DNA of 10,020 nucleotides from an uncultured Bacillus sp. (GTDB lineage Bacteria; Bacillota; Bacilli; Bacillales; Cytobacillaceae), in NCBI GenBank assembly GCA_937894355.1, contig CALCRD010000551.1, positions 1 to 10,020 of the forward strand, written 5' to 3'. Both the position numbers and the translations under genes were made by a program. The notes under the pieces were generated by a model that had not been told where the DNA came from, searched no databases, and saw only the letters and a program-made list of their open reading frames with translations. Shown piece after piece: positions 1-6,862 of this stretch (positions within the stretch are counted from its first letter, which is position 1; every line of letters begins with the position of its first letter).

Positions 1-32
1 AAAAAATAATATTGTTGACGTTTGTTTGTTTA

Positions 33-46
33 GTTTTCAAAGAGCA
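33..46 (-). promoter_or_regulatory. rRNA leader boxA antitermination element
   Basis: On the minus strand this reads TGCTCTTTGAAAAC, which matches the boxA core (TGCTCTTT) and the typical Bacillus pre-16S leader that continues into an ACTAAACAAAC-type stretch. BoxA in the nascent RNA is bound by NusB/NusE (S10) and helps RNA polymerase resist premature termination in untranslated rRNA operons. It lies 25 nt downstream of the predicted P2 start. The 16S gene is not in the window; it should begin beyond position 1. Confidence 0.85.
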
Positions 47-55
47 ATTTTTCGC

Positions 56-71
56 GTCGCCGTTAAGCGAC
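56..71 (-). promoter_or_regulatory. rRNA leader stem-loop at the predicted P2 transcript start
   Basis: On the minus strand GTCGC and GCGAC form a perfect 5-bp stem around the loop TTAACG. The first stem base coincides with the predicted P2 start at G71, and boxA follows 9 nt after the stem, so this is in the place of the boxB-type hairpin of bacterial rRNA leaders. The pairing is seen directly; the boxB label is inferred from position. Confidence 0.55.
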
Positions 72-106
72 TTTAATAATATAACACGTCTAGCAAACTA
101 ATGCAA
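71..106 (-). promoter_or_regulatory. rRNA operon promoter P2 (rrnO-like)
   Basis: The -35 element is TTGCAT (101-106), the -10 is TATATT (78-83), and the spacer is exactly 17 bp. The seventh base after the -10 is G71, so the transcript probably starts with GTP, as at B. subtilis rRNA promoters, where GTP level links rRNA synthesis to growth and the stringent response. AT-rich sequence upstream (107-140) could act as an UP element. The location just after gyrA and before boxA supports an rRNA operon. Confidence 0.8.
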
Positions 107-158
107 GTATTTTATTTTTAACACTATCGAAATAATAATAATGTCGTTTTTGCTGACT

Positions 159-218
159 CGTAATATTCTATAGGATTCATACATTAAATGCAAGGTATTT
201 TTTCAAAAAAAATTTTCA
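159..218 (-). promoter_or_regulatory. rRNA operon promoter P1 with UP-like A/T tract
   Basis: The -35 is TTGCAT (188-193), the -10 is TAGAAT (165-170), and the spacer is 17 bp. Upstream, at about 195-218, are a run of A and a run of T in the place of an UP element. The likely start is G159. The -35 hexamer is identical to that of P2, 87 bp downstream, giving the tandem P1-P2 layout typical of Bacillus rRNA operons. It reads away from the gyrA terminator. Confidence 0.75.
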
Positions 219-252
219 CTTTAAATATACAGTCCGAACCATAAATTCAACT

Positions 253-294
253 AAAAAAAGATGACCTTTAATTAAAGGCCACCTTTTCATCTTT
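253..294 (-). terminator. Intrinsic terminator of gyrA
   Basis: On the minus strand an 8-bp outer stem (AAAGATGA/TCATCTTT, at 287-294 and 257-264) encloses the perfect palindrome 265-278 (CCTTT-AATT-AAAGG) and is followed by a seven-T tract (259-253). Eight bases (279-286) are left as a one-sided bulge. It starts 5 nt after the gyrA stop and separates gyrA from the rRNA promoters. Confidence 0.85.
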
Positions 295-299
295 AGTTC

Positions 300-2834
300 T
301 TATTCTTTTTCTTCATCAGTAGGAATTACTTCACTTGAGGATTCATTGGATTCACTGGAGTCACTCTCAGTTACATCCTCTGGTTCCTCAGTCTTTTCTT
401 CTTCCTTTTCTACCTTGGCAACGGTAGCAACTTGGTCGTGTTCGCTTTCCCCTAATCGAATCAGTCTAACTCCTTGTGTGTTTCTTCCCATAGAAGAAAT
501 ATCATTGACATCCATTCTAATTAACACACCGCCGGTAGTAATTAACATGATATCCTCTTCGCCAGTTACGACTTTCATCGATATAAGATTTCCGTTTTTA
601 TCGGTAATATTACATGTTTTTATCCCTTTACCACCTCTACCTTGAATTCGATATTCAATAGCAGGAGTACGTTTGCCATAACCTTTTTGGGTAACGATTA
701 AGATGTCTGTATTATCTTCCAATACTTCCATTCCAACAACTTCGTCATCTTCATCTAGGTTAATCCCTTTAACACCAGTTGCAGTTCTACCCATTGATCG
801 AACATCGGTTTCTGGGAAACGAATCAGCATTCCTTTTTTCGTTCCAATAATGATTTCTTTACTACCATCAGTCATTCTAACAGAAATTAACTCATCTTCC
901 TCCCGTAAATTAAGAGCAATTAAGCCATTATTTCGAATGTTAGCAAATGATGTTAATGGAGAACGTTTTGAAACCCCTTGCTTCGTAGTAAAGAATAACG
1001 ACCAATCATCTACGAATTCCTCAACAGGGATAATAGCGTTGACCCATTCGCCTTTATCTATTTCTAGCAAATTAATGATTGGCAAACCTTTTGCGGTCCG
1101 ACTATATTCTGGGATTTCATATCCTTTGGAACGATATACTTTTCCTTTGTTAGTGAAGAACAGGATTGTATTATGAGTGGAAGTAGTGATTAAGTGTTCA
1201 ACAAAATCATCTTCATTTGTGTTCATTCCTTGAATTCCTCGACCGCCCCGTTTTTGTGAACGATATGTAGAAACTGGAAGACGTTTGATATAACCATTAT
1301 GAGTTAAAGTAATGACTATACTTTCCTTTGGAATCAAGTCTTCGTCCTCAATCATTTCAATTCCACTGGTGATAATCTCAGTGCGGCGTTTATCATTAAA
1401 TCTTTCCTTAATTTCCGTTAGTTCTTCTCTTATAATTACTAATATTTTTTCTTCATCAGCTAGAATTGCTTTCAATTCTGCAATCAGAGCCACTAAGCTT
1501 TGATATTCTTCCTCAATTTTATCTCGTTCTAATCCGGTTAAACGTTGCAATCTCATATCAAGGATTGCTTGAGCTTGTTTTTCTGATAATTGAAACTGGG
1601 AGATTAATCCTTCCCGGGCAATATCAGCTGTTCTAGAGCCACGGATTATGCGAATTACTTCATCAAGATTGTCTAATGCTATTTTTAAGCCTTCTAAAAT
1701 ATGTGCTCGAGCTTCTGCTTTACGAAGTTCAAATTCCGTTCTACGACGAATGACCACTATTTGATGATCTAAGTAATGAACTAGACATTGCTTTAACGTC
1801 AATACCTTTGGTTGTCCACCTACAAGAGCTAAAGTATTTATTCCAAAGCCAGTTTGTAAAGCTGTGTGTTTATACAAATTGTTTAAAAGGACATTTGCAT
1901 TAGCATCTTTTCGGACCTCAATGACAATCCTCATCCCATTCCGGTCAGATTCATCTCTAAGGTCAGTAATTCCTTCAATTTTCTTATCGCGAGCTAAATC
2001 AGCAATTTTTTCAATCAATCTTGCTTTGTTTACTTGATAAGGTAGCTCATTTACGATGATGACTTCTTTACCATTTGATTTTGTTTCAATTACTACCTTT
2101 GCCCGTACGATAATTGAACCTTTTCCTGTTTCATAAGCTTTCCGAATACCACTTCGTCCTAAAATTTGTCCTCCGGTAGGAAAATCTGGACCCGGGATAA
2201 TCTCCATTAACTCTTGCGTGGTAATCTCAGGATCATGGCTTATCGCTAACACACCATCAATTATCTCACCAAGCTGATGGGGAGGAATATTGGTAGCCAT
2301 TCCAACAGCGATACCTGTTGTACCATTGACTAACAGGTTTGGAAAACGTGCTGGGAGAACTACTGGTTCTCTTTCCTCACCATCATAGTTATCTTGATAA
2401 TCAATGGTGTCTTTGTTGATATCTCTCAATAGTTCCATTGAAATCTTGGACATTCTTGATTCTGTATAACGCATTGCTGCTGCAGAATCACCGTCTACTG
2501 AACCAAAGTTTCCATGACCATCAACAAGCATATAGCGATAGTTAAAATCCTGGGCCATACGGACCATGGTTTCATAAACGGCAGAATCACCATGTGGATG
2601 ATATTTACCAATTACATCACCAACGATACGAGCAGACTTTTTATACGGTTTGTCCGAGTGCATTCCAAGGTCGTGCATTGCATATAAAATCCGCCGATGA
2701 ACAGGTTTTAATCCATCACGAACATCTGGAAGTGCACGCGATACAATAACACTCATCGCATAGTCAAGAAAGGAAGTTTTCATTTCCTGACTAATATTAA
2801 TCTCTTTTATTTGAGAATTTGGTGTTTCAGCCAT
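300..2834 (-). CDS. gyrA: DNA gyrase subunit A
   Basis: This is the breakage-reunion subunit of gyrase (A2B2), which adds negative supercoils to DNA using ATP bound by GyrB. The protein has 844 residues. The N-terminal winged-helix and tower region carries the catalytic Tyr123 in MRYTE, with Arg122 beside it. The quinolone-determining region has Ser84 and Glu88, the residues of sensitive strains. The DELLxx-like coiled-coil part spans about 370-480. The C-terminal DNA-wrapping beta-pinwheel follows from about 500, with a GyrA-box-type motif QKRGGRG at 527-533 and a second glycine-rich loop QGRGGKG at 731-737. Residues 809-844 form an acidic, Ser-rich tail that makes it longer than B. subtilis GyrA (about 821). 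The ATG start has a strong AGGAGGT 7 nt upstream, and family members align from here. It follows gyrB after 233 bp and ends at its own terminator. Confidence 0.98.
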   Translation of the reverse strand: MAETPNSQIKEINISQEMKTSFLDYAMSVIVSRALPDVRDGLKPVHRRILYAMHDLGMHSDKPYKKSARIVGDVIGKYHPHGDSAVYETMVRMAQDFNYRYMLVDGHGNFGSVDGDSAAAMRYTESRMSKISMELLRDINKDTIDYQDNYDGEEREPVVLPARFPNLLVNGTTGIAVGMATNIPPHQLGEIIDGVLAISHDPEITTQELMEIIPGPDFPTGGQILGRSGIRKAYETGKGSIIVRAKVVIETKSNGKEVIIVNELPYQVNKARLIEKIADLARDKKIEGITDLRDESDRNGMRIVIEVRKDANANVLLNNLYKHTALQTGFGINTLALVGGQPKVLTLKQCLVHYLDHQIVVIRRRTEFELRKAEARAHILEGLKIALDNLDEVIRIIRGSRTADIAREGLISQFQLSEKQAQAILDMRLQRLTGLERDKIEEEYQSLVALIAELKAILADEEKILVIIREELTEIKERFNDKRRTEIITSGIEMIEDEDLIPKESIVITLTHNGYIKRLPVSTYRSQKRGGRGIQGMNTNEDDFVEHLITTSTHNTILFFTNKGKVYRSKGYEIPEYSRTAKGLPIINLLEIDKGEWVNAIIPVEEFVDDWSLFFTTKQGVSKRSPLTSFANIRNNGLIALNLREEDELISVRMTDGSKEIIIGTKKGMLIRFPETDVRSMGRTATGVKGINLDEDDEVVGMEVLEDNTDILIVTQKGYGKRTPAIEYRIQGRGGKGIKTCNITDKNGNLISMKVVTGEEDIMLITTGGVLIRMDVNDISSMGRNTQGVRLIRLGESEHDQVATVAKVEKEEEKTEEPEDVTESDSSESNESSSEVIPTDEEKE

Positions 2835-2840
2835 TTTTGG

Positions 2841-2848
2841 TACCTCCT
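2841..2848 (-). promoter_or_regulatory. Ribosome binding site of gyrA
   Basis: AGGAGGTA on the minus strand is nearly a full match to the 16S anti-Shine-Dalgarno, 6-7 nt before the ATG at 2834. A 7-bp inverted repeat (2853-2859 with 2877-2883) lies just upstream and leaves this site free. Confidence 0.85.
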
Positions 2849-2894
2849 GTTTAGGATGAAAAGTTTCTTGTATTGCTCATCCTTGAATCTGGGT

Positions 2895-2926
2895 AAAAGA
2901 AAAAAGGAGGATAGCGGTCAATCCTC
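2895..2926 (-). terminator. Weak terminator-like hairpin in the gyrA leader
   Basis: On the minus strand GAGGAT (2926-2921) pairs with ATCCTC (2912-2907) around an 8-nt loop, followed by C, six T, C and four T. The stem is only 6 bp with three G-C pairs, so termination is probably partial. It sits 61 bp before the gyrA start and would let gyrA be expressed below gyrB or be attenuated. The loop contains GACCGC, complementary to GCGGTC upstream (2984-2979), which offers a competing pairing. Confidence 0.55.
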
Positions 2927-2947
2927 TACCCTTACGTTTTCCCTATT

Positions 2948-3063
2948 GCTTCAGCGGCTAGCTCCTTGATTATCATAAGACCGCACCAATCAAAAGGTTA
3001 AACAACTACCTTTTAGTCCGGCTAGTCCTGTGCTTTCCTAAAACTAAAAATAGCCGCTTCCGC
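2948..3063 (-). repeat. Structured inverted-repeat element between gyrB and gyrA
   Basis: The ends form a perfect 8-bp inverted repeat (TAGCCGCT at 3051-3058 and AGCGGCTA at 2953-2960 on the plus strand). Inside is a second hairpin, AAAAGGT/ACCTTTT, at 3008-3014 and 2992-2998. The end sequence CCGCTTCCGC and the CTAGCTCC/CATAAGA segments resemble, from memory, an intergenic repeat family widespread in Bacillaceae, usually placed after genes. The local structure is seen directly; membership of that family is inference and needs a genome search. The element is non-coding. Confidence 0.5.
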
Positions 3064-3067
3064 TTTT

Positions 3068-4996
3068 TTATATATCTAAATTCTTTACGTATTTTGCATT
3101 TGCCTCGATGAAGTTGCGACGAGGTTCTACTTTATCACCCATCAACATTTCAAAGGTTTCATCCGCTTCAATAGCGTCTTCTAGACTAACCTGAAGCATA
3201 GTTCTAGTAGATGGATCCATGGTTGTTTCCCATAATTGACCAGGATTCATCTCTCCAAGACCTTTATAGCGTTGAATATTTGGCTTAGGACTACTAGGTA
3301 ATTCTGCGAAAATTCGTTCTAACTCGACGTCATTATAGGCATACTCAATTCGTTTACCTTGTTGAACCTTATATAACGGTGGTTGAGCAATATATACATA
3401 ACCAGCCTCAAGTATTTGTCTCATATAACGATAGAAAAAGGTTAATAATAAAGTACGAATATGAGCACCATCGACATCCGCATCGGTCATGATAACAACC
3501 TTATGATAACGAGCTCTAGAAATATCAAAATCTTCGCCAATTCCAGTTCCGATTGCCGTAATCATAGCTCGAACTTCATTGTTAGAGAGGATTTTATCTA
3601 AACGAGCCTTCTCAACATTAAGGATTTTTCCTCTTAAAGGTAAAATCGCTTGAAAATGACGGTCACGGCCTTGTTTAGCAGACCCACCGGCAGAGTCTCC
3701 CTCAACAATATAAATTTCGCTTATAGATGGATCTTTAGAAGAACAGTCCGCTAATTTACCAGGTAAACTAGAAACCTCTAAAGCACTTTTCCGACGAGTA
3801 AGCTCACGCGCTTTTTTTGCAGCAAGTCGTGCTCTTGTCGCCATTAAGCCCTTTTCGACAATTTTTTTAGCATCTCCAGGATTTTCAAGCAGGAATTTTT
3901 CAAAATGCACACTGAAAATAGTATCTGTAATGGTACGAACCTCTGAATTTCCCAATTTGGTTTTTGTTTGTCCTTCAAATTGTGGATCAGGGTGCTTAAT
4001 TGATACAATCGCTGTTAAACCTTCACGCACATCCTCACCAGAAAGATTCGCATCATTCTCTTTAATGAGGCCATTTTTTCTAGCATAATCATTTATGACT
4101 CTGGTTAATGCTGATTTAAAACCAAATTCATGAGTACCACCTTCATAAGTGTGGATATTATTAGCGAAGGAGTAGATATTACTTGTGTAACTTTCGTTAT
4201 ATTGCAGGGCAACATCTACAACAATACCATCTTTATCTCCCTCGATAAAAATTGGTTCTTCATGAATGACTTCCTTGGTTCTGTTTAAATGCTCAACGTA
4301 TGACTTGATGCCGCCTTCATAAAGATACTCGTTTTTCTTGTTTTCTACTCGTTTATCTTCAATCGTGATTTTGATATTTTTGTTTAAAAATGCCAGTTCA
4401 CGTAAACGAATTCCTAGCGTTTCATAATCATATTCGCGTGTTTCTGTGAAAATTTGATCATCAGGAACAAAATGAATTGTTGTCCCAGTACGATCTGTAT
4501 CGCCAATAACGGCTAAGTCAGACATCGGAACACCACGTTCATATTTTTGGTAATGGATTTTTCCGTTCAGATGGACATAAACTTCTAGAAGGCTGGATAA
4601 GGCATTTACAACTGATGCACCTACACCATGAAGTCCACCAGATACTTTATATCCTCCGCCGCCAAATTTCCCACCTGCATGGAGAACAGTAAGAATAACC
4701 TCTACAGCTGGACGTCCCATTTTCTCTTGAATTCCAACAGGAATACCCCGTCCATTATCAATAACTGTAATACTGTTATCTTTTTCAATAATGACATTAA
4801 TATCTGTACAATATCCAGCTAAAGCTTCATCAATACTATTATCAACAATCTCCCAGACAAGATGGTGTAGACCCTTTGCGCTCGTTGAACCAATATACAT
4901 TCCTGGTCGCTTCCGAACTGCTTCTAATCCTTCTAAAACCTGAATCTGGCTCTCATCATAGGTTTCCTGTTGCACTGCTTCTTGCTCCATTGCCAT
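3068..4996 (-). CDS. gyrB: DNA gyrase subunit B
   Basis: This is the ATPase subunit of gyrase; with GyrA it introduces negative supercoils. From this start it has 642 residues. The N-terminal GHKL ATPase carries the catalytic Glu49 and Asn53 (WEIVDNSIDEA), Asp80 in DNGRGIP, the glycine loop GGLHGVG at 120-126 and the transducer lysine Lys347 in QTKTKLGN. The TOPRIM domain carries EGDSAGG (Glu432) and DADVDG (Asp505, Asp507, Asp509), followed by RYKGLGEM at 576-583. The short C-terminus lacks the insert of proteobacterial GyrB, as in other Firmicutes. The start was set at ATG 4996 because AGGTG (5003-5007) is 6 nt upstream; the in-frame GTG at 5005 lies inside that Shine-Dalgarno. ATG 4990 is the less likely alternative. 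It is 55 bp after remB with no terminator seen between them. Confidence 0.98.
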   Translation of the reverse strand: MAMEQEAVQQETYDESQIQVLEGLEAVRKRPGMYIGSTSAKGLHHLVWEIVDNSIDEALAGYCTDINVIIEKDNSITVIDNGRGIPVGIQEKMGRPAVEVILTVLHAGGKFGGGGYKVSGGLHGVGASVVNALSSLLEVYVHLNGKIHYQKYERGVPMSDLAVIGDTDRTGTTIHFVPDDQIFTETREYDYETLGIRLRELAFLNKNIKITIEDKRVENKKNEYLYEGGIKSYVEHLNRTKEVIHEEPIFIEGDKDGIVVDVALQYNESYTSNIYSFANNIHTYEGGTHEFGFKSALTRVINDYARKNGLIKENDANLSGEDVREGLTAIVSIKHPDPQFEGQTKTKLGNSEVRTITDTIFSVHFEKFLLENPGDAKKIVEKGLMATRARLAAKKARELTRRKSALEVSSLPGKLADCSSKDPSISEIYIVEGDSAGGSAKQGRDRHFQAILPLRGKILNVEKARLDKILSNNEVRAMITAIGTGIGEDFDISRARYHKVVIMTDADVDGAHIRTLLLTFFYRYMRQILEAGYVYIAQPPLYKVQQGKRIEYAYNDVELERIFAELPSSPKPNIQRYKGLGEMNPGQLWETTMDPSTRTMLQVSLEDAIEADETFEMLMGDKVEPRRNFIEANAKYVKNLDI

Positions 4997-5002
4997 ATCG
5001 AT

Positions 5003-5007
5003 CACCT
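5003..5007 (-). promoter_or_regulatory. Ribosome binding site that fixes the gyrB start
   Basis: AGGTG is 6 nt before ATG 4996 and 12 nt before ATG 4990. It contains the GTG that would begin the longest open frame, so the GTG is not the start. Confidence 0.65.
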
Positions 5008-5051
5008 ACACTTTCTATTTACACTGCTATTAATAAAATTTGTTGCTTGTT

Positions 5052-5297
5052 TCATTCTAGTTGGGAAAGTACTTGTGAGCGCTTTTTTAAAGTTCCAGAA
5101 GAAAAAGGGGAAAAATACACCTTATCTAGTGTAATCACAACTGATTTATACTTTCCTTTGGCCACATTAAATACAAGTTCTTTTCGGTGGTTAACGAATT
5201 CTTCCATGAGCGGTGAGGTTTTTGCACTTTCTTGATTAATGATAGCGATTATTTCGTTTGTTTTTATGGTTATTTCTTCTCCTACATGAAGGTACAT
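5052..5297 (-). CDS. remB: RemA/RemB family protein RemB (YaaB)
   Basis: This 81-residue protein matches B. subtilis RemB (YaaB) in length and in its N-terminus (MYLHVGEE against MYIHLGDD) and C-terminal segment (YFSPFSSGTLKKR against YYSPLSSSTLKKR), recalled from memory. The family (DUF370) includes RemA, a DNA-binding regulator that oligomerises into rings and activates biofilm-matrix genes; RemB is reported to act in the same pathway, though its mechanism is less clear. There is no signal peptide or membrane segment. The basic TLKKRSQ segment near the C-terminus is the conserved part. The gene is 9 nt after recF, and its Shine-Dalgarno overlaps the recF stop, which suggests translational coupling. 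The position between recF and gyrB is the family's usual one. The family is secure; the exact role here is inferred. Confidence 0.92.
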   Translation of the reverse strand: MYLHVGEEITIKTNEIIAIINQESAKTSPLMEEFVNHRKELVFNVAKGKYKSVVITLDKVYFSPFSSGTLKKRSQVLSQLE

Positions 5298-5302
5298 TTT
5301 TT

Positions 5303-5308
5303 CACCTC
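5303..5308 (-). promoter_or_regulatory. remB ribosome binding site overlapping the recF stop
   Basis: GAGGTG on the minus strand shares bases with the recF TGA stop (5309-5307) and is 5 nt before the remB ATG. A ribosome ending recF would stand on this site, the usual layout for coupled translation. Confidence 0.7.
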
Positions 5309-6425
5309 ATTGTATTCGTTTCATATTTCCAGACTCCACACGAAAAGTTGAAGCTCCTTTAAGCGTTTGATGATCAATCCCATCCACACTTGTGGTGGTT
5401 ACAAACGTTTGAACCTTACCTTGAATGGTATTTAATAAATGTGATTGACGATAGTCATCGAGTTCGGAAAGTACATCATCTAATAAAAGAATTGGATATT
5501 CCTTTATTTCTGAACGAATTAATTCAATCTCGGCAAGTTTTAATGAGAGGGCAGTTGTTCTTTGCTGTCCTTGGGATCCGAACGTTTGTACATCACGACC
5601 ATTAACAAAAAAGAGAAGATCATCACGATGGGGGCCAAACAAAGTAACACCGCGTTCAATTTCTTTATTTTTTACTTTTAAATACTTTTCTTCAAATATC
5701 TCTATCATTTTCGACAAATCTTGTCCCTCTAATACATCCACCGAGGCTTTATACTCCATTTTTAATGTTTCTAACCCTCGTGAGATTCCTTCATGAATCG
5801 GAATAGCCCATTTTTCTAGTAATTGGATAAATTCAAATCGTTTAAAAATAATTTTTGCTGCTAGCTTTATAAATTGTTCTGTATAAATATCAAGCATCAT
5901 CAAATTTGTTTGCTTTTTGGATTGTAGATCTTTTAAATAATGATTTCTCTGCTGTAATAATTTTTGGAATTGCCCAATATCATGTAGATAAATTGGCGAG
6001 ACTTGACCTATTTCCATATCAATAAAACGGCGCCTAACTTGAGGACTCCCTTTAACTAGATTGAGATCTTCTGGCGCAAACATGACAACATTCATATTTC
6101 CAATGTATTGGCTTAATTTTTGTTGTTCAATATGATTACATTTTGCACTTTTTCCCTTTTTGGAAATAATTAATTGTAAGGGTAACGACCCATGTTGCTT
6201 TTTTACCCTACCTTCTATTTTAGCATATTCTTTGTCCCAGGAAATAAGTTCTTTATCATTTGAGGTTCGATGTGACTTGGCCATCGCTAAAACGTAAATA
6301 GATTCCATCACATTTGTTTTGCCCTGGGCATTTTCTCCCAAAATGACATTAACCTTATTTTCAAATTGGCAGTCAAAGTCTTGGTAATTACGATAATTTT
6401 TAAGTTGTAGCTGCTCGATATACAT
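5307..6425 (-). CDS. recF: DNA replication and repair protein RecF
   Basis: RecF is an SMC/Rad50-like ATPase that works with RecO and RecR to load RecA on gapped DNA at stalled forks. From this start it has 372 residues, close to B. subtilis RecF (370). Walker A is GENAQGKTN at 30-38, the ABC-type signature is SQGQQ at 284-288, Walker B is ILLLDDV at 312-318 (Asp316, Asp317), and the D-loop is LSELD at 319-323. The helical arm between them (about 120-260) is short, as in RecF rather than Rad50. The start at ATG 6425 gives the family N-terminus MYIEQLQLKNYRNY and has GGTGG 5 nt upstream; the in-frame GTG at 6434 lies in that Shine-Dalgarno. It begins 16 nt after yaaA and is followed by remB after 9 nt. 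Confidence 0.97.
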   Translation of the reverse strand: MYIEQLQLKNYRNYQDFDCQFENKVNVILGENAQGKTNVMESIYVLAMAKSHRTSNDKELISWDKEYAKIEGRVKKQHGSLPLQLIISKKGKSAKCNHIEQQKLSQYIGNMNVVMFAPEDLNLVKGSPQVRRRFIDMEIGQVSPIYLHDIGQFQKLLQQRNHYLKDLQSKKQTNLMMLDIYTEQFIKLAAKIIFKRFEFIQLLEKWAIPIHEGISRGLETLKMEYKASVDVLEGQDLSKMIEIFEEKYLKVKNKEIERGVTLFGPHRDDLLFFVNGRDVQTFGSQGQQRTTALSLKLAEIELIRSEIKEYPILLLDDVLSELDDYRQSHLLNTIQGKVQTFVTTTSVDGIDHQTLKGASTFRVESGNMKRIQ

Positions 6426-6430
6426 GGAAG

Positions 6431-6435
6431 CCACC
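6431..6435 (-). promoter_or_regulatory. Ribosome binding site that fixes the recF start
   Basis: GGTGG lies 5 nt before ATG 6425 and includes the GTG at 6434 that would begin the longer open frame. The match to the anti-Shine-Dalgarno is modest, so the choice also relies on the family N-terminus. Confidence 0.6.
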
Positions 6436-6441
6436 TTTTTT

Positions 6442-6651
6442 TTACTTTACAATAAACGATCCGAAATCTGGAATATTGACTTTATCACCAGCATAAAGTT
6501 TTCTGCCTCTTCTTTGGTCCTGTTCATCATTTATGAAGACGCTGTACTCACTTAAAAACCACTTAGCCATTCCACCGGTTTGAATCACTTCAGCCAATTT
6601 TAGAAATTGCCCCAATGTAATATAATCCGTATCAATTTTGATAATTTTCAT
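6442..6651 (-). CDS. yaaA: S4-like RNA-binding protein YaaA
   Basis: This 69-residue protein matches B. subtilis YaaA (about 71 residues) throughout, with conserved blocks ITLGQFLKLAEVIQTGG (11-27), KWFLSE (30-35) and RRGRKLYAGD (47-56). The fold is a stand-alone S4-type RNA-binding domain, in which the RRGRKL basic strand and the GD turn are typical; the family is linked to ribosome assembly or RNA binding, without a firm biochemical role that I can state. The start at ATG 6651 was chosen because AAGGAG (6664-6669) lies upstream of it. The longest frame begins at TTG 6672 and would put that Shine-Dalgarno inside the coding region. It is the first gene of the yaaA-recF-remB group, behind a probable promoter. 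Confidence 0.93.
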   Translation of the reverse strand: MKIIKIDTDYITLGQFLKLAEVIQTGGMAKWFLSEYSVFINDEQDQRRGRKLYAGDKVNIPDFGSFIVK

Positions 6652-6663
6652 TGTCTCACTCTT

Positions 6664-6669
6664 CTCCTT
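6664..6669 (-). promoter_or_regulatory. Ribosome binding site that fixes the yaaA start
   Basis: AAGGAG is a strong core match. The spacing to ATG 6651 is 12 nt, longer than usual, which may lower translation. It cannot serve the upstream TTG at 6672 because it lies downstream of it. Confidence 0.65.
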
Positions 6670-6691
6670 CAAAATGAGCTCTAATTCTTTT

Positions 6692-6720
6692 ATTTTACTA
6701 AAAAAAACATGGCTTTACAA
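6692..6720 (-). promoter_or_regulatory. Sigma-A-type promoter upstream of yaaA
   Basis: The -35 is TTGTAA (6715-6720), the -10 is TAAAAT (6692-6697) and the spacer is 17 bp with an eight-T tract in it. Start is expected near 6685, giving a leader of about 34 nt. It lies after the dnaN terminator and so probably drives yaaA-recF-remB and perhaps gyrB. A weaker second candidate upstream is TTGAAA (6767-6772), 16 bp, GATATT (6745-6750). Confidence 0.6.
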
Positions 6721-6794
6721 AGAAAACTAAATGAATAAAAAAAGAATATCTAATATCGAACAATTTTTTCAAAATAGCAGCAAAAAATTATTCT

Positions 6795-6835
6795 AAAAAA
6801 AGAATGAGTCTGACCAATCAATTAGTCAGACTCAT
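6795..6835 (-). terminator. Intrinsic terminator of dnaN
   Basis: On the minus strand an 11-bp perfect stem (ATGAGTCTGAC/GTCAGACTCAT, 6835-6825 with 6814-6804) around a 10-nt loop is followed by T, C and seven T. It starts 27 nt after the dnaN stop. This is the strongest terminator in the window and ends the dnaA-dnaN unit. Confidence 0.93.
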
Positions 6836-6862
6836 ATCATTTATTTAGCCCATATTTTTAAA

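Noticed and set aside
346..1503. Open frames on the plus strand opposite gyrA (346-645, 703-1176, 1312-1503)
   Set aside because: They lie wholly antisense to a conserved gyrase gene, have no fitting ribosome binding site, and encode low-complexity Ser/Ile-rich products typical of the complement of coding DNA.
2880..2990. Possible gyrA promoters (TTGACC with TTTTAC; GATAAT alone)
   Set aside because: TTGACC has a 17-bp spacer but only a three-of-six -10; GATAAT has no -35 at a workable distance.
3854..3860. TTCGACA (Spo0A-box heptamer complement) inside gyrB, and another in recF at 5710-5716
   Set aside because: Both are inside conserved coding sequence and explained by codons; they only show that the heptamer can occur by chance.
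4628..5605. Plus-strand open frames opposite gyrB, remB and recF (4628-4822, 4876-5235, 5390-5605)
   Set aside because: They are antisense to three recognised genes and resemble no known family.
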